Source: RYN-230 sp963760405
Lineage (GTDB): Bacteria > Actinomycetota > Actinomycetes > Streptosporangiales > Streptosporangiaceae
Direction of reading: 5' to 3'
NCBI GenBank assembly: GCA_963760405.1
Contig: CAVXCV010000008.1
Location: 62,001 to 126,000 of the forward strand
DNA: 64,000 bases
Made by a program: the position numbers and the translations under genes
Part shown: one piece after another, positions 37,994 through 47,470 of the stretch
Numbering within the stretch: position 1 is the stretch's first letter
Layout of the letters: every line of letters starts with the position of its first letter
Notes under the pieces: generated by a model
The model's input: only the letters and a program-made list of their open reading frames with translations
Told to the model about the DNA's origin: nothing
The model's database searches: none

Positions 37994-39553
37994 GTGGCGG
38001 ACATCTTCGACTCCTATCGGCTGGCAGACGCCTGGGACGAGATGTTCGAGCAGCCTGGCCAGCCGCGCGCCTGCTATGCCGCGCTGCTCGCCGCACTGCA
38101 GCCGCTGGATCCCGCGGAGCTGCGCTTCCGCTCTGATCAGCTGGCCCGGGTATTCACCGACCGCGGCGTGACCTATGACTTCGCGGGCGAGGAGCGCCCG
38201 TTCCCGCTGGACTTCATCCCCCGGGTCATCGACGCCGCGGAATGGGACCTGATCGCCCGCGGTGTCCGGCAGCGGGTGCTCGCGCTGGAAGCCTTCCTCG
38301 CCGACGTGTACGGCCCGCGGCGGGCGTTCGCCGACGGAGTGCTGCCCTGGCGGGTGGTCTGCACCTCGCAGCGGTTCCACCGCGAGGTGGGCGGGCTGGT
38401 CCCGCCGAACGGGGTGCGGGTGCACGTGGCCGGCATCGACCTGGTCCGGGACGGGGCCGGGAAGGTGCGGGTGCTGGAGGACAACGTCCGCATCCCGTCC
38501 GGGGTCAGCTACGTGATGGAGAACCGGCGGGCGATGGCCCGGACGTTCCCGGCCCTGTTCACCGAGCAGCACGTGCATCCGGTGGACACCTACCCGGCCC
38601 GGCTGCTGGCGGCGCTGCGCGCGGCGGCGCCGGCCGCGGCCCGCGACCCGGTGGTGGTGGTGCTCACCCCGGGGGTGGCCAACGCCGCGTATTTCGAGCA
38701 CACCCTGCTGGCCCGGCTGATGGGCGTGGAAGTGGTCGAGGGCGGAGACCTGGCCTGCTCCGGGAACCGGGTCTTCGTGCACACCACGCAGGGCCTGCGC
38801 CCGGTGGACGTAATCTACCGGCGGGTGGACGACGACTTCCTCGACCCGCTGCACTTCCGCCCGGACTCGGTGATCGGCTGCGCCGGGATCATGAACGCGG
38901 CCCGGGCCGGGAACGTCACCATCGCCAATGCGGTGGGCAACGGGGTGGCCGACGACAAGCTGCTCTACACCTGGGTCCCGGACCTGATCCGGTACTACCT
39001 GTCCGAGGAGCCCCTGCTGGAGAACGTGGAGTCCTACCGGCTCGACGACCCGGATGTGCTCGCCTGGGTACTCGACGACCTCGACCAGCTGGTGCTCAAG
39101 CCGGTGGACGGGGCGGGCGGGGCCGGCATCGTGATCGGCCCGCAGGCCGATGAGCAGACCCTGGCCACGCTACGCGGCCAGGTGCTGGCCGAGCCCCGGA
39201 GCTGGCTCGCGCAGCAGCCGGTGGCGCTGTCCACCTCGCCGGTGCTGATCGGCGAGCAGCTCGCGCCGCGGCACATCGACCTGCGGCCGTTCGCCGTCAA
39301 CGACGGAACCGACGTGTGGCTGCTGCCCGGCGGGCTGACCCGGGTCGCGCTGCCCGAAGGCGAGCTGGTGGTCAACTCCAGCCGCGGTGGTGGCTCCAAG
39401 GACACCTGGGTGCTGGTGCCCGAGGGCGCACCGGAGGACGGCACCGAGGCAGCCGCGGACGGAGCGGTCGGAGAGATCATCCCGCGGATGCCGGGGCCGT
39501 CGCCCGCGGTCGGCCGGGAGAGCGGCCCGGCCATGGAAGGCCAGCAGCAGTGA
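37994..39553 (+). CDS. circularly permuted ATP-grasp type 2 family protein
   Basis: An about 519-residue ligase-fold protein. GTG 37,994 (VVADIFDSYRLADAWDEMF) is the usual beginning of the family. Landmarks are the RGVRQRVLALEAFLADVYG helix, PPNGVRVHVAGIDLVRDGAGKVRVLEDNVRIPSGVSYVMENR (metal/nucleotide D-N-x-R-x-P-S-G), TQGLRPVDVIYRRVDDDFLDP, and the ATP-binding KPVDGAGGAGIVIGP. It heads a three-gene cassette with alpha-E and transglutaminase-like genes, which is conserved across many bacteria and proposed to build a small peptide or amide product of unknown structure. An Ala/Pro-rich C-terminal tail is extra. Confidence 0.9.
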   Translation: MADIFDSYRLADAWDEMFEQPGQPRACYAALLAALQPLDPAELRFRSDQLARVFTDRGVTYDFAGEERPFPLDFIPRVIDAAEWDLIARGVRQRVLALEAFLADVYGPRRAFADGVLPWRVVCTSQRFHREVGGLVPPNGVRVHVAGIDLVRDGAGKVRVLEDNVRIPSGVSYVMENRRAMARTFPALFTEQHVHPVDTYPARLLAALRAAAPAAARDPVVVVLTPGVANAAYFEHTLLARLMGVEVVEGGDLACSGNRVFVHTTQGLRPVDVIYRRVDDDFLDPLHFRPDSVIGCAGIMNAARAGNVTIANAVGNGVADDKLLYTWVPDLIRYYLSEEPLLENVESYRLDDPDVLAWVLDDLDQLVLKPVDGAGGAGIVIGPQADEQTLATLRGQVLAEPRSWLAQQPVALSTSPVLIGEQLAPRHIDLRPFAVNDGTDVWLLPGGLTRVALPEGELVVNSSRGGGSKDTWVLVPEGAPEDGTEAAADGAVGEIIPRMPGPSPAVGRESGPAMEGQQQ

Positions 39554-40497
39554 TCACCGCGTTGCTCAGCCGCATCGCGGAGACCCTGTTCTGGACCGGC
39601 CGCTACATGGAGCGGGCCGACGACACCGCCCGCATGGTGGACGTGTACGTGCACCGGATGCTGGAGGAACCGCAGGCCGACGAGGACGCGGGCTGCCGCG
39701 CGCTGCTCGCCGTGCTGGGTATCCCGGCGCCGGACGACTCCCGGCTGAATGTCAGCCTGACCCTCTACCAGCTGGCCTACGACCAGCAGAACCCGAGCGC
39801 GATCGCGGGCGCGGTGATGGCCGCGCGCAGCGGCGCCCGCAGCATCCGTGAGGTGATCTCCAGCGAGATGTGGGAGTGCCTCAACGTGACCAGCCACGGC
39901 CTGGTCACCCAGCGCAGCGCGGCTGAGCGCCTCGGCCCGCATGTCTACCTGCGCTACATCCGGGAGCGCGCCGCGCTGTTCTTCGGCCTGGCCGAATCCA
40001 CCATGAGCCACGACGACGCCTGGCGGTTCCTGGTGCTCGGCCGCAGCCTGGAACGGGTGGACATGACGGCACGGCTGCTGCTGGCCCGGATGCCGGCCAC
40101 CCCGTGGGAGGTCAGCTGGCCCATGCTGCTGCGTTCCTGTGGCGCCTACGAGTCGTTCATCCGCACCCACGCGTGGTCTGGTGAGTCCCAGCCGGTGATC
40201 GAGTTCCTGCTGATGGACCGCCGCTTCCCCCGGTCCGTGGTGCACGCGCTGGCCACCGCCGAGGAAGCGCTCGCCGCGCTGGACACCGGGCCGGCCGGAG
40301 CCGCGCTCAGTGACCCGGCGCGGCGGCGGATCGGGCAGCTGCGGACCAGGCTGGAATACGCCGACCCGCAGCAGCTGCCCGCGGCCCTGCCCGACCTGCT
40401 CGGTTCCCTGCAGCGCAGCTGCATGCAGGCGAGCGAGGCGATCTCGGCCCGGTACTTCACTTATGAGCAGGCCGTGGCCTGGGCCCAGGAGTGCTGA
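39550..40497 (+). CDS. alpha-E domain-containing protein
   Basis: A 315-residue, almost entirely helical protein. GTG 39,550 overlaps the ATP-grasp stop (GTGA). LLSRIAETLFWTGRYMERADDTARMVDVYVHRML is the alpha-E hallmark, with Glu/Arg/Asp in a conserved patch. SVSREVISSEMWECLN and DDAWRFLVLGRSLERVDMTARLL repeat the pattern, suggesting a duplicated helical bundle. Biochemical role unknown; it always accompanies the ATP-grasp gene and probably works as its partner or second enzyme. Confidence 0.92.
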   Translation: MITALLSRIAETLFWTGRYMERADDTARMVDVYVHRMLEEPQADEDAGCRALLAVLGIPAPDDSRLNVSLTLYQLAYDQQNPSAIAGAVMAARSGARSIREVISSEMWECLNVTSHGLVTQRSAAERLGPHVYLRYIRERAALFFGLAESTMSHDDAWRFLVLGRSLERVDMTARLLLARMPATPWEVSWPMLLRSCGAYESFIRTHAWSGESQPVIEFLLMDRRFPRSVVHALATAEEALAALDTGPAGAALSDPARRRIGQLRTRLEYADPQQLPAALPDLLGSLQRSCMQASEAISARYFTYEQAVAWAQEC

Positions 40498-41340
40498 GTG
40501 GGCTGGCTGCTGGAGATCACGCACCAGACCCGGGTGCACTACCAGGGGTCGGCCCGCGCCTCCTACAACGAGGCCCGGATGACCCCGCTGACGCTGGACC
40601 GGCAGACCGCGCTGCAGACCCGGGTGTCGGTCGGCAGCAGCGCCCCGGTCTGGGCCTACCAGGACTACTGGGGCACCCGGGTCAGCTCCTTCGACATCCA
40701 GGCGCCGCACGAGGAACTCACCGTCCGCTCGCACGCGGTGGTGGAGACGAGCGCGGCGGCCCCGTTGCCGGTCCCGCTGGCCTGGCCGGACCTGCGCGCC
40801 ACCGCTGAAGCCGGGCTGACCGCGGAGTTCCTGTACCCGACGCCGCGCACCACCGTGGCCGCTGACCTGGCCGCCGCCACCCGGGAGCGGGTCACGGGCG
40901 CGGACCCGCTGGAGGCCGCGGCGGCGATCGCCGCCTGGGTCCGCGAGCGGGTGGCGTACGTGCCCGGGTCCACCGAGGTGCAGACCAGCGCCCAGGAGGC
41001 CTGGGACCAGGGGCAGGGGGTCTGCCAGGACATCGCCCACCTGACCGTCGCGCTGCTGCGTGAGGCCGGGCTGCCAGCCAGGTACGTGTCCGGGTACCTG
41101 CACCCGCAGCCGGAGGCCGGGCTCGGCGAGCCGATCGCCGGGCAGAGTCACGCCTGGGTGGAGTACTGGATCGGCAGCTGGGTCGCGGCGGACCCGACCA
41201 ACCAGGCGCCGGTCGGCGACTGCCACGTGGTGGTGGCCCGCGGCCGGGACTACGGCGACGTGCCGCCGCTCAAGGGCATCTACCACGGTGCGCCGAGCGC
41301 CGCGATGGACGTCAGCGTTGAAGTCACCCGCCTCGCCTGA
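40498..41340 (+). CDS. transglutaminase-like cysteine protease family protein
   Basis: A 280-residue protein; its GTG follows the preceding stop with no spacing. The N-terminal beta domain LLEITHQTRVHYQGSARASYNEARMTPL is the Bact_transglu_N type. The catalytic domain shows Cys in GQGVCQDIAHLTVALLREAG, His in GQSHAWVEYW and Asp in VAADPTN. No signal peptide, so it acts in the cytoplasm. As third gene of the cassette it may cleave or transfer the peptide bond made by the ATP-grasp enzyme. Confidence 0.93.
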   Translation: MGWLLEITHQTRVHYQGSARASYNEARMTPLTLDRQTALQTRVSVGSSAPVWAYQDYWGTRVSSFDIQAPHEELTVRSHAVVETSAAAPLPVPLAWPDLRATAEAGLTAEFLYPTPRTTVAADLAAATRERVTGADPLEAAAAIAAWVRERVAYVPGSTEVQTSAQEAWDQGQGVCQDIAHLTVALLREAGLPARYVSGYLHPQPEAGLGEPIAGQSHAWVEYWIGSWVAADPTNQAPVGDCHVVVARGRDYGDVPPLKGIYHGAPSAAMDVSVEVTRLA

Positions 41341-42066
41341 GATCCGCCTGAGGATCCTCCGGGTGGGGGCGGGGGGATCGCTGCGCTAGGGCGTGCAGAT
41401 GAACAGCACGGTGTCCTGATGACGCCGCGATGGAGCTGGTGGAGCTGGTGAAGCTGATACGGCCCAGTGATGCTGCCGGGGTTACACCGGGCAGGCCGCC
41501 ACCGCGGGCCGCCGGTCACCCGGCCACCCAGCAAGCCCGACCCCAGCCCAGCCCACCAGCCTCACCGGCCCCACCCGCTCCGCCGACCCCACCAGCTCCA
41601 GCTCAGCCCCCACCTGCTCCAGCCCAGCCCCCCACCAGCCCCACCTGTTTCGGTCCGGACGTTAGCGCGGTGATTTGTGCCCCGCCGGTGGGGCACAAAT
41701 CACCGCGCTGTGCGACGGACCCGGGCGGGGCACCCCGGCGCCGGGGAAGCCAGCAACCGGGGGCCCGCCAGGAACACCGGCCGCGCACGGCACAGCGGGG
41801 CCAGCGCGCCCGGTACAGCAACGATCACCAGCAGGACCAGCGCCTCATTTCGTGACGGGCTCCAGCCACAGTTTCCGCCCGCGCTACGCCAGTTCCGCCC
41901 CGCGCTACGCTAGCCATGGCGCAGAGACCGGATGAATCCGCCCGCGGTGGGCCGGCAGGTGGGAGCAGGGTGCCCGACACGGGCGGCGGCAACGCGATCC
42001 CAGGCGGCGGCCTCGCATAGGGTGGGAGGACCCCGGAGAGCATCAAGCGGCGAGTGGCGGATTCTT
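41341..42066. other. 726-bp intergenic region, low complexity with a long hairpin
   Basis: 41,510-41,650 is a C/A-rich low-complexity run that reads Pro/Ala in every frame and is not credible as a gene. 41,664-41,709 is a strong hairpin. 41,876-41,915 carries a short direct repeat around CGCTACGC. No start codon with recognisable protein was found until 42,067. Confidence 0.6.
41664..41709. terminator. 20-bp inverted repeat hairpin
   Basis: AGCGCGGTGATTTGTGCCCC (41,664-41,683) pairs exactly with 41,690-41,709 across GCCGGT. The preceding GTT makes GTTAGC, as in the 52-bp palindrome at 29,482. It lies 324 bp after the transglutaminase gene and may end that operon's transcript or be a mobile palindromic element. 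Confidence 0.7.
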
Positions 42067-42744
42067 ATGATTGTCCTGCTCATTGTCAGCGTGGCTGGCG
42101 CGGTCGTGCTGCTGTTCCTGGCGGACCGGATCATCAAGGCGCGAGCCCGGGTCCGGCACCGGCGGCAGATGAACGACCGGCTGACAGCGGTCGCCGAGCG
42201 GGCCGAGAAGCAGCAGGAACAACGCCAGGCAGCGGTCCAGGCCAGCGCCGAGCTGACCTCGGTCATGCCCGCCATCAACCGGCCGCCGCTGAGCCTGCCA
42301 GGGGTGGCACCGCCCGCCGCCTGCCGAAGCCCAGCCATCAGCGCCCCGGCTCAGCCGAGCGCGGCCCCGGCCGCCTGGGCCGCCGGTCTGCCCGCACCGG
42401 CGAGCGGGCCAGCCACGGTGCTGGCAGCAACCACGGTGCTGGGCATCACGGTGCTGCCAGTGCTGAAGGGGCCGCGCACGCGGACCGGCCGGCTGCGCCT
42501 CCCGAGCGGGCCGCCGATCCGGCCTCGTGCCCGGGGCACCCGACCGGCCCGCGGCAGGCGGCCTCCTAGCCACGGACCAGACAGGAAAACTGCCGCCGCC
42601 GCAGCCCAGGCCCGGCCGCGGGCCCGGTTTAGTTGCGCATGGCCAGGACGCCCGGGCCAGGGAGATAGCTACACTAGTCATCGCGAACTATGCCCGGCCT
42701 TGCCCGCCCCGGATGCAACGCCGCTGGCTCGCCCGACCGTGTAG
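42067..42744 (+). CDS. small single-pass membrane protein of unknown function
   Basis: ATG 42,067 (MIVLLIVSVAGAVVLLFLADRIIKARARVRHRRQ) encodes an N-terminal transmembrane helix followed by a basic stop and a predicted coiled coil (MNDRLTAVAERAEKQQEQRQAAVQASAELTS). After about residue 80 the reading is Ala/Pro/Arg-rich and may be the wrong frame; another frame gives equally featureless sequence, so the true 3' end is uncertain. The stop is six bases before the CHAD gene, so it may be the membrane component of that operon. Confidence 0.55.
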   Translation: MIVLLIVSVAGAVVLLFLADRIIKARARVRHRRQMNDRLTAVAERAEKQQEQRQAAVQASAELTSVMPAINRPPLSLPGVAPPAACRSPAISAPAQPSAAPAAWAAGLPAPASGPATVLAATTVLGITVLPVLKGPRTRTGRLRLPSGPPIRPRARGTRPARGRRPPSHGPDRKTAAAAAQARPRARFSCAWPGRPGQGDSYTSHRELCPALPAPDATPLARPTV

Positions 42745-42750
42745 AGGATC

Positions 42751-44315
42751 ATGGTGCAAACGTTCTCACGCGTCCTGATGCTGACGGGTGACGACAATGG
42801 CGAGCCACTTCCGGAAAAGGTGCTGACCGCGCTGACGCCGCGGTTCTCGCTGGGCGCGGCGGGACGCGCCTGCACCGCGCGGCAGACCTGGCTGGACACC
42901 TTCGACTGGCGGCTGCACCGGGCTGGCCTCACCGCGGCGCACGTCACCAGCACGCGGCCCGCCGAGCTCGTGCTGACCGGCCCGGCCGGGGAGCAGGTCA
43001 GCCAGCAGGCCGGGAGGCTCCGCTGGCCAGCGCTGCCCGCCGTGCTGCCCGCCGGGCCGGTGACCGGGATGCTGCAGGAGATAGCCGGGATCCGCGCCCT
43101 GCTGCCCGCCGCCCACACCGTGACCGCCGAGCAGGAGCTGCGGATCCTCAATCCCGACGCCAAGACGGTGGCCTGGGTCACGCTGCAGCGGACCGCGGTG
43201 ACCTCCCCGGCGGCCGCGCAGCTGCCGGTCCGGCTCGAGGTGACCGCCGTCCGCGGCTACCAGGTCCAGGCCGAGCGGATCGCGCAGATCCTGGCCGCGG
43301 TGCCCGGGGTCAGCGAGCCGACGCTGGCCCCGCTGGACGCCGCCCTGGCGGCCGCCGGGCGGCACCCGGAGGACTACAGCAACAAGCTCAGCGTGCCGCT
43401 GGTCCCCGACCAGCCCGCCCGGCTCGCGCTGCGGGTGCTGCTGCTCATCCTGCTGGACACGCTGCAGGCCAACGTGCCGGGCACGATCCGGGGCACCGAC
43501 ACCGAGTTCCTGCACGACCTGCGGGTGTCGGTCCGGCGGACCAGGTCCGCCCTGAAGCTTGTCGGCAATGTGCTGCCCGGCGGCCTGGCCAGCCGGTTCG
43601 CTGCCGAGTTCAAGTGGCTGGGCGATCTCACCACGCCCACCCGGGATCTCGACGTCTACCTGCTGAACTACCAGGCCATCACGGCCGGGCTGGTCGCCGC
43701 CGACGCCGGCCGAGCTGGAGCCGTTCCGCGCGCACCTGGACCACCGCCACGCCGTGGAACAGCGGCACCTGGCCCGCGGCCTGCGCTCGGCGCGTTTCAC
43801 CGGGCTGTGCCGCGAATGGCGGTCAGCCCTTACCGGGCTCAGCGCCCCCCGGGGCGGGGGCGAGCCGATCGCGGCGGTCGCCGCCGACCGGCTCTACCAC
43901 GCTCACCGCCGGGTGCTGCGCCAGGGCCGGGCGATCACCCCGGACTCGCCTCCGGAGCGCCTGCATGACCTGCGGAAGAGGTGCAAGGAACTGCGTTACC
44001 TGCTGGAGTTCTTCGCCTCGCTCTACGACCCGCAGGCCTACCAGCGGGCCGTCAGGGACCTGAAGGGTCTGCAAGACTGTCTGGGCGAATTCCAGGACTG
44101 TGAGGTGCAGCGGCACGAGATACGCGCATTCGCCGGCCGAGATGATGGCCTCGCACCAGGTGCCCGCGACCGCGCTGCTGGCCATGGGCGAGCTGGCCGG
44201 CCAGGTCGGCCTGCGGGAACGGCGGGCCCGCCAGGAGTTCGGCGGCCGGTTCGCGCGAATTCGCCAGCCTGCACAGCGAGCAGCGGTTCCGCGCCCTGAC
44301 TCGGAGGCGGCCATG
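42751..44315 (+). CDS. CYTH-like/CHAD domain protein, three frameshifts
   Basis: About 520 residues. The N-terminal ~200 residues resemble a CYTH-type tunnel domain (WLDTFDWRLHRAGL). The CHAD domain begins DTLQANVPGTIRGTDTEFLHDLRVSVRRTRSALKLVG, with the conserved H-x-x-R-x-x-x-R-R-x-R, and a second copy PPERLHDLRKRCKELRYLLEFF follows. Frame changes lie near 43,715 (to DLEPFRAHLDHRHAV), 44,135 (to AEMMASHQVPATALLAMGELAGQVGLR) and 44,255 (to EFASLHSEQRFRAL). CHAD proteins bind polyphosphate granules. The stop at 44,313 overlaps the ParA start (ATGA). Confidence 0.82.
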
Positions 44316-45097
44316 AAGATCCTCGCCACCTACAACATCAAGGGCGGCGTCGGCAAGACCGCCACCGCGGTCAACCTGAGCTACCTGGCGGCCCGGGACG
44401 GGCTGCGGGTGCTGCTTGGGATCTCGACCCGCAGGCCGCGGCCAGCTACCTGTTCCGGGTCCGGCCCCGGGTCAAGGGCGGCGGCAAGGCGCTCATCAGC
44501 GGCAGCCGGGAGATCGACGCCGCGATCAAGGGCACCGACTTCGACAACCTCGACCTGCTGCCCGCCGACTTCACCTACCGGAACCTGGACCTGATCCTGG
44601 ACAGCCGCCAAGAAGCCCACCGCAGCGCTCGCGCGGCTGCTGGCGCCGCTGCGCCGCCGACTACGACGTCGTCTTCCTCGACTGCCCGCCGGGCATCTCG
44701 CTGCTGTCCGAGAGCGTGCTGCACGCGGCCGACCATGCTGCTGGTCCCGCTCATCCCGACCACGCTGTCGCTGCGCACCCTGGATCAGCTCACCGAGTTC
44801 ATCGCTGGCTTCGACGGGCAGCGGCCCGGCATACTCGCGTTCTTCTCGATGATCGACCGCCGCAAGCGGCTGCACCTGGAGATCGCCGAGCGGCTGCCGA
44901 CCGAGCGCAGCGACGTCGCGGCGACCGCCATCCCGGCGCTGTCGATGATCGAGCGGATGTCCGTGCAACGCGCGCCGGTGCCCGCCTTTGCCCCACGCAG
45001 CCGCGCAGCCATGTGCTACCGGCAGCTGTGGGCCGAGGTCCGGGCCGCGGCCGGGCTCGCCCCGGCCCGTCCCAGGCGCACCGCTGGCCGCAGCTGA
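44312..45097 (+). CDS. ParA/MinD-family ATPase, several frameshifts
   Basis: An about 262-residue deviant-Walker ATPase. ATG 44,312 (MKILATYNIKGGVGKTATAVNLSYLAARDG) carries the signature-lysine Walker A motif. A missing base near 44,415 hides the expected WDLDPQAAASYLF (Walker A'). DYDVVFLDCPPGISLLSESVLHAAD (Walker B) is reached after shifts near 44,605 and 44,650, and one near 44,733 leads into LLVPLIPTTLSLRTLDQL and the final frame to 45,097. Such ATPases position plasmids, chromosomes or protein organelles. Overlap with the CHAD gene suggests a polyphosphate-associated cargo. Confidence 0.82.
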   Translation, partial: HEDPRHLQHQGRRRQDRHRGQPELPGGPGRAAGAAWDLDPQAAASYLFRVRPRVKGGGKALISGSREIDAAIKGTDFDNLDLLPADFTYRNLDLILDSRQEAHRSARAAAGAAAPPTTTSSSSTARRASRCCPRACCTRPTMLLVPLIPTTLSLRTLDQLTEFIAGFDGQRPGILAFFSMIDRRKRLHLEIAERLPTERSDVAATAIPALSMIERMSVQRAPVPAFAPRSRAAMCYRQLWAEVRAAAGLAPARPRRTAGRS

Positions 45098-45243
45098 CCA
45101 GGCGGTGCCAGCCCGGGCGCGCCGACCCCCGGCAACGCCCCGCGGCACCCTCAGCGACCCCGCGACCGACACTGCCCGCCCCGGGGCGCCGCTCCCGTCA
45201 ACGCCCCACGAGCACTGCCTCGGCCGCCTCGCGCGAGCAGCCG

Positions 45244-46215
45244 TTAGCCAGAGTCGCGGGCAAAGCTGACCAGGGCCTCGCTGACTTCCGCGGGCCGCTC
45301 CTGCTGCGTCCAGTGCCCGCAGCCGGGCAGCAGCAGCGCGCCCCGCAGCCGCGGCACGCAGTCCCGCAGCCGGGCGACGGTCTCGGCCGGGCCCGGCGAG
45401 CTGATCACGAAATCCTGGTCTCCCGCGATGAACAGGGCCGGGACAGGATGGGAGCGTGCCGCCAGGCGGCGGTCAGCGCCCAGTTCCGGTCCAGGTTCCG
45501 GTACCAGTTCAGCGGGCCGGTGAAGCCGGTGGGCGCGAACTCGGCCGCGAACGCGTCGATGTCGGCCGCGGTCAGCCAGCCGGGCAGCACCGCCGGGTCA
45601 GTGCAGCAGTCGAGGAACCCGCCGCCGGGCGGCACGATCGGGCAGCAACGGCTCCGCCACATCCCCGGACCCGCTGTACAGGATCCGGCGGAAGGTGGCG
45701 GTCAGGTCAGCCGCGAGCTCCTGGTCGGCCCGGCCCGGTTCCTGGAAGTAGCACATGTAGAAACGCTCGCCGAGCCGGCCGCGCAGCACCTCCAGCGGCG
45801 GGGCGCTGCCCCGCGGCCGATACGGGACGCTGAGCCCGACCACCCGCGCACCCGGTCTGGCCGCATCAGGCCGCAGCTGCCAGGCCACTGGCGCGCCCCA
45901 GTCGTGCCCGGCGATCACCGCGGACGGCTCGCCCAGCGCGTCCATCAGCGCGATCACGTCCCCGGCCAGATGCAGCACCGTGTAGTCGGCCACCGCGTCC
46001 GGGCCACCGGTCCGGCCGTACCCGCGCTGGTCCGGTGCGACCGCGTGGAACCCGGCCGCGGCCAGCGCGGTGAGCTGGTGCCGCCACGAGTACCAGCATT
46101 CTGGGAAGCCGTGCAACAGCACGACCAGCGGGCCTTCGCCCGCTTCCGCGATATGCACGTCCAGTCCGGGGATAGCGACCATGCGGTGGCTGATCCCGGG
46201 ATCACCCTCATCCAC
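45244..46215 (-). CDS. alpha/beta-hydrolase, epoxide-hydrolase-like, two frameshifts
   Basis: About 323 residues. GTG 46,215 (VDEGDPGISHRMVAIPGLDVHIAEAGEGPLVVLLHGFPECWYSWR) includes the oxyanion motif HGFPE. The nucleophile Asp is in AVIAGHDWGAPVAWQL, the epoxide-hydrolase type. A frame change near 45,640 leads to VLPGWLTAADIDAFAAEFAPTGFTGPLNWYRN (cap domain with a Tyr), and another near 45,440 to LLPGCGHWTQQERPAEVSEALVSF, with the catalytic His. It stops at 45,244. It probably opens epoxides or removes halogen; substrate unknown. Confidence 0.85.
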
Positions 46216-46351
46216 TGAGGTCCCCTTCCCAGCGCCAGCGGCCAGCTGCGCACAGTTATCCTGCACCTTTGTCACTGATTGCATGCCTGTGCGGCGCCTG
46301 CCCGGAGCATGCTAGTAGTTGGGTAGGCATCCCACGCTTTAGGGGGGACAC

Positions 46352-46855
46352 GTGAGCCGACGGCTGATCCGGCTGGAAATGCCCGTCTTCCCGGACCGGA
46401 GGATGTTCAAGATCCATGACTCGACGGTGGACCCGGACGCGCCCGGTGGGCCGCTCGCCCCGGTCGGCACGCTCATCAGCGTGAACCGGGAGCAGCTGTG
46501 GGTGGGCAGCCTGCAGGAGCACATCGGGGTCCGGCTCACCCTGGAGGAATGGGACACCGCCCCGCCCACGTTCGGTGACGCATGGGAAGACGAGGCCAAG
46601 GGCACGCTGTACCTGCGCGGCCAGCTGAGCGTGGACATGGGGTCGGCGGGCCGCGCGGTGGAACGGCTCACCCTGGCCAGCGGGGTTGGCGACTACGTGG
46701 TCCGGGTGTACGCCCGGAACCGGCGTGAGGTGCAGCGCCTGTATGAGGAGCTGTTCGACCGCGGCGTGGACCCGCTCAGTGATGAGTTCCAGCAGGCCAG
46801 GAAGAACCTGGAAGGCGTGGAGCAGTACCTGCTGCAGATCTGGCGAGAGGTCTGA
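46352..46855 (+). CDS. uncharacterised 167-aa protein
   Basis: GTG 46,352 after a GGGGGGAC stretch. A soluble protein with a beta-rich N-terminus (RRLIRLEMPVFPDRRMFKIHDSTVDP), a central GTLYLRGQLSVDMGSAGRAVERLTLASGVGDYVVRVYARNR and a charged helical end (RREVQRLYEELFDRG ... LEGVEQYLLQIWREV). No named family is recognised; the YVVRVYARNR strand resembles immunity/SMI1-like or competence-associated beta sheets only loosely. Convergent with the DUF3040 gene. Confidence 0.65.
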   Translation: MSRRLIRLEMPVFPDRRMFKIHDSTVDPDAPGGPLAPVGTLISVNREQLWVGSLQEHIGVRLTLEEWDTAPPTFGDAWEDEAKGTLYLRGQLSVDMGSAGRAVERLTLASGVGDYVVRVYARNRREVQRLYEELFDRGVDPLSDEFQQARKNLEGVEQYLLQIWREV

Positions 46856-46868
46856 CCCCCGCCGTCGG

Positions 46869-47243
46869 CTACTGGGTGTGCACTGCCCGCGGCGCCACGC
46901 TGGCCGGGGCGGCTGCCTTACCCGCCCCGCTGGCTGAGGCCGTGGCCGCCGGATGGGACGGAGCCGTCACCACCGGATGGGTGGGCGCGGCACTGGCCCG
47001 GCCGCCGGCATGCCGGTCCGTCGCCCCGCGCAGCGGGACTAGCAGGTAGACGAGCACCGACACCACCGCGACCACGGCCAGGGTGGCGAACGAGGCGATC
47101 ACCCGGCCTCGCCGCAGCCGGAACGTCAGGTTGGCCCGGGCTTGGCCGAACGACGCCATCCGGGTGGCGAGTACGGGATCCGAGCTGGCCAGGCCGCGCT
47201 CAATCTCATCCAGGATGCGTTGCTCATCCATGGACAGCGCCAT
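46869..47243 (-). CDS. DUF3040 membrane protein
   Basis: A 124-residue protein. MALSMDEQRILDEIERGLASSDPVLATRM is the DUF3040 signature (small actinobacterial membrane proteins), followed by one clear transmembrane helix (VIASFATLAVVAVVSVLVYLLVPL) and an Ala/Pro/Thr-rich outer tail. Most family members have two helices, so this is a short form. Role unknown; the family is often linked to division and envelope genes in actinobacteria. Confidence 0.85.
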   Translation of the reverse strand: MALSMDEQRILDEIERGLASSDPVLATRMASFGQARANLTFRLRRGRVIASFATLAVVAVVSVLVYLLVPLRGATDRHAGGRASAAPTHPVVTAPSHPAATASASGAGKAAAPASVAPRAVHTQ

Positions 47244-47470
47244 GAGGCCACCTCCACGGCCACCGGGGAACTTTCTCTCACTATCCCCCCGCTGCAAGAT
47301 CATTAGCCTCTCTTGACCATGCCACGGCGGTTTTTCTAGGGTGCGCTATCCCTGACGGCCACGTCTAGCCTCCCCGCGCCTTAGATATCCGTACGCAGGG
47401 CCCCGGGCGCACGCAGCGAACCGCTACTCGAACTCATATTGCCGCGGCTTGGCGCGGGTGCTTGCAGTGA

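Noticed and set aside
41500..41660. Pro/Ala-rich coding sequence in the low-complexity stretch
   Set aside because: All frames read as Pro/Ala/Ser repeats with no initiation signal; treated as non-coding low complexity.
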